Shown piece after piece: positions 6,267-6,711 of a stretch of DNA of 6,711 nucleotides. The translations under genes and the position numbers were made by a program. Under the pieces are notes generated by a model. It saw only the letters and a program-made list of their open reading frames with translations. It was not told the origin of the DNA and searched no databases. Origin of the DNA: an uncultured Clostridia bacterium (lineage in GTDB: Bacteria > Bacillota > Clostridia > Christensenellales > UBA1242); NCBI GenBank assembly GCA_934725745.1, contig CAKVCH010000035.1, positions 1-6,711 of the forward strand. Direction: 5' to 3'. Position 1 is the stretch's first letter. Each line of letters opens with the position of its first letter.

Positions 6267-6294
6267 AAAAAAAGGACCACCCAAGCGGTCCTTT
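6267..6294 (-). terminator. Intrinsic terminator of rpmB
   Basis: On the minus strand AAAGGACC pairs perfectly with GGTCCTTT (6294-6287 with 6278-6271). The stem is extended inward by a G-U and a C-G pair to leave a UUGG tetraloop. The 3' side runs into seven consecutive U. It begins 13 bases after the rpmB stop and is a strong, canonical Rho-independent terminator. Confidence 0.88.
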
Positions 6295-6307
6295 AACAAA
6301 CTTTTAA

Positions 6308-6505
6308 TTAGCCCCTTTTCACTTCGCTACTTTTCAAGCACTTTGTGCAAACATATTTTTTTGTTGGGGTTGTTCCTTCAAGCACAGTAACCTTTTGAAC
6401 ATTTGCTTTTTTATGTGTCAAAGTTCTTCTTGTCATTTTAGAACTTCTGTAACTCAAATTGCTGGCTCTCATTTGGTCCTTGCCACAAATCTCACATTTT
6501 GCCAT
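6308..6505 (-). CDS. rpmB: 50S ribosomal protein bL28
   Basis: A 65-residue basic protein of the large ribosomal subunit, the usual short Gram-positive length. It opens MAKCEICGK and carries two CxxC pairs (Cys4/Cys7 and Cys53/Cys56), the zinc-binding C+ form of bL28. RRTLTHKKANVQKV (26-39) is the family's central block. The start at 6505 has AAGGAG (6515-6520) 9 bases upstream, a consensus promoter, and an intrinsic terminator just after the stop, so it is essentially a single-gene unit. Confidence 0.97.
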   Translation of the reverse strand: MAKCEICGKDQMRASNLSYRSSKMTRRTLTHKKANVQKVTVLEGTTPTKKYVCTKCLKSSEVKRG

Positions 6506-6514
6506 TTGTCATTT

Positions 6515-6520
6515 CTCCTT
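6515..6520 (-). promoter_or_regulatory. Ribosome binding site of rpmB
   Basis: AAGGAG with a 9-base spacer to the ATG at 6505. A nearer ATG lies between the SD and the start but is out of frame and meets a stop after six codons. Confidence 0.75.
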
Positions 6521-6537
6521 AAATATTCTACTTTGCT

Positions 6538-6565
6538 ATTATACACAACTAAAAAAAATTGTCAA
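6538..6565 (-). promoter_or_regulatory. Consensus sigma-A promoter of rpmB
   Basis: Perfect -35 TTGACA (6565-6560) and perfect -10 TATAAT (6543-6538) with a 16-base spacer containing a T8 run. Transcription should start near 6531, leaving a short leader of about 25 bases before the rpmB ATG, too short for a structured ribosomal-protein leader. Confidence 0.9.
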
Positions 6566-6680
6566 CAAAAAGATAAGTAATTTCTGTAAAGTTTTATACT
6601 TTGCGTAGCCTTATTGCTATTTGCATAAGAATAAAACAATATATTATTTTTAAACTTTTCAATAATTTCAAAAAAATAAG

Positions 6681-6709
6681 TTTACAAAGGGATTAAAAAC
6701 TGATAGAAT
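6681..6709 (+). promoter_or_regulatory. Sigma-A-like promoter facing right, for a gene beyond the window
   Basis: The -35 is TTTACA (6681-6686, 5 of 6), the spacer is 17 bases, and the -10 is TAGAAT (6704-6709, 5 of 6) preceded by TGA, an extended -10 TGn motif. No open frame follows before the edge. It suggests a gene divergent from rpmB just outside the window. Bases 6566-6680 otherwise show only A+T-rich DNA. Confidence 0.55.
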
Positions 6710-6711
6710 AT

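Noticed and set aside
6031..6390. Plus-strand open frame across the kinase, the terminator and rpmB
   Set aside because: It crosses two real genes and a strong terminator on the opposite strand, with no SD or family motif.
6493..6513. Six-codon upstream frame (MTNGKM) overlapping the rpmB start
   Set aside because: It arises by chance from the SD-proximal ATG, overlaps the true start out of frame and sits too close to the SD to be used efficiently.

Overview
The window suggests an AT-rich, endospore-forming Firmicute (Clostridia-like). The evidence is a spoVAC-spoVAD-spoVAE cluster, A+T-rich intergenic DNA, purine-rich Shine-Dalgarno sites and near-consensus sigma-A promoters. I cannot assign a genus. 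All genes except one are on the minus strand.

Left part (1-1832, minus strand): spoVAC, spoVAD and the start of spoVAE, tightly packed with an ATGA overlap and then a 2-base gap. They encode the core of the spore inner-membrane machinery that moves dipicolinic acid (Ca-DPA) into the forespore and out during germination. spoVAE runs off the left edge.

Middle (1833-4640): a divergent intergenic region with a good sigma-A-like promoter facing right. It is followed by the only plus-strand gene, an 838-residue predicted lipoprotein that I do not recognise. This protein has a lipobox, an N-terminal domain with 11 cysteines clustered at residues 166-312, and a roughly 500-residue tail rich in Asn/Ser/Thr/Gln/Tyr with no cysteine. 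It is the most novel item here.

Right part (4603-6565, minus strand): in transcription order, rpmB (ribosomal protein bL28) with a textbook promoter and its own intrinsic terminator; a dTMP-kinase-like gene whose 3' end overlaps a FabG-like short-chain dehydrogenase gene by 20 bases; then tRNA-Leu(CAA) with its own promoter, A-tract upstream element and terminator. The kinase-SDR pair has no obvious promoter: the rpmB terminator lies about 24 bases before the kinase start, so readthrough or a promoter inside rpmB seems needed. A good plus-strand promoter at the extreme right edge suggests another gene starts just outside the window.

Apart from the lipoprotein, the region is ordinary housekeeping and sporulation DNA. 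I see no CRISPR array, insertion sequence, integrase or phage gene.
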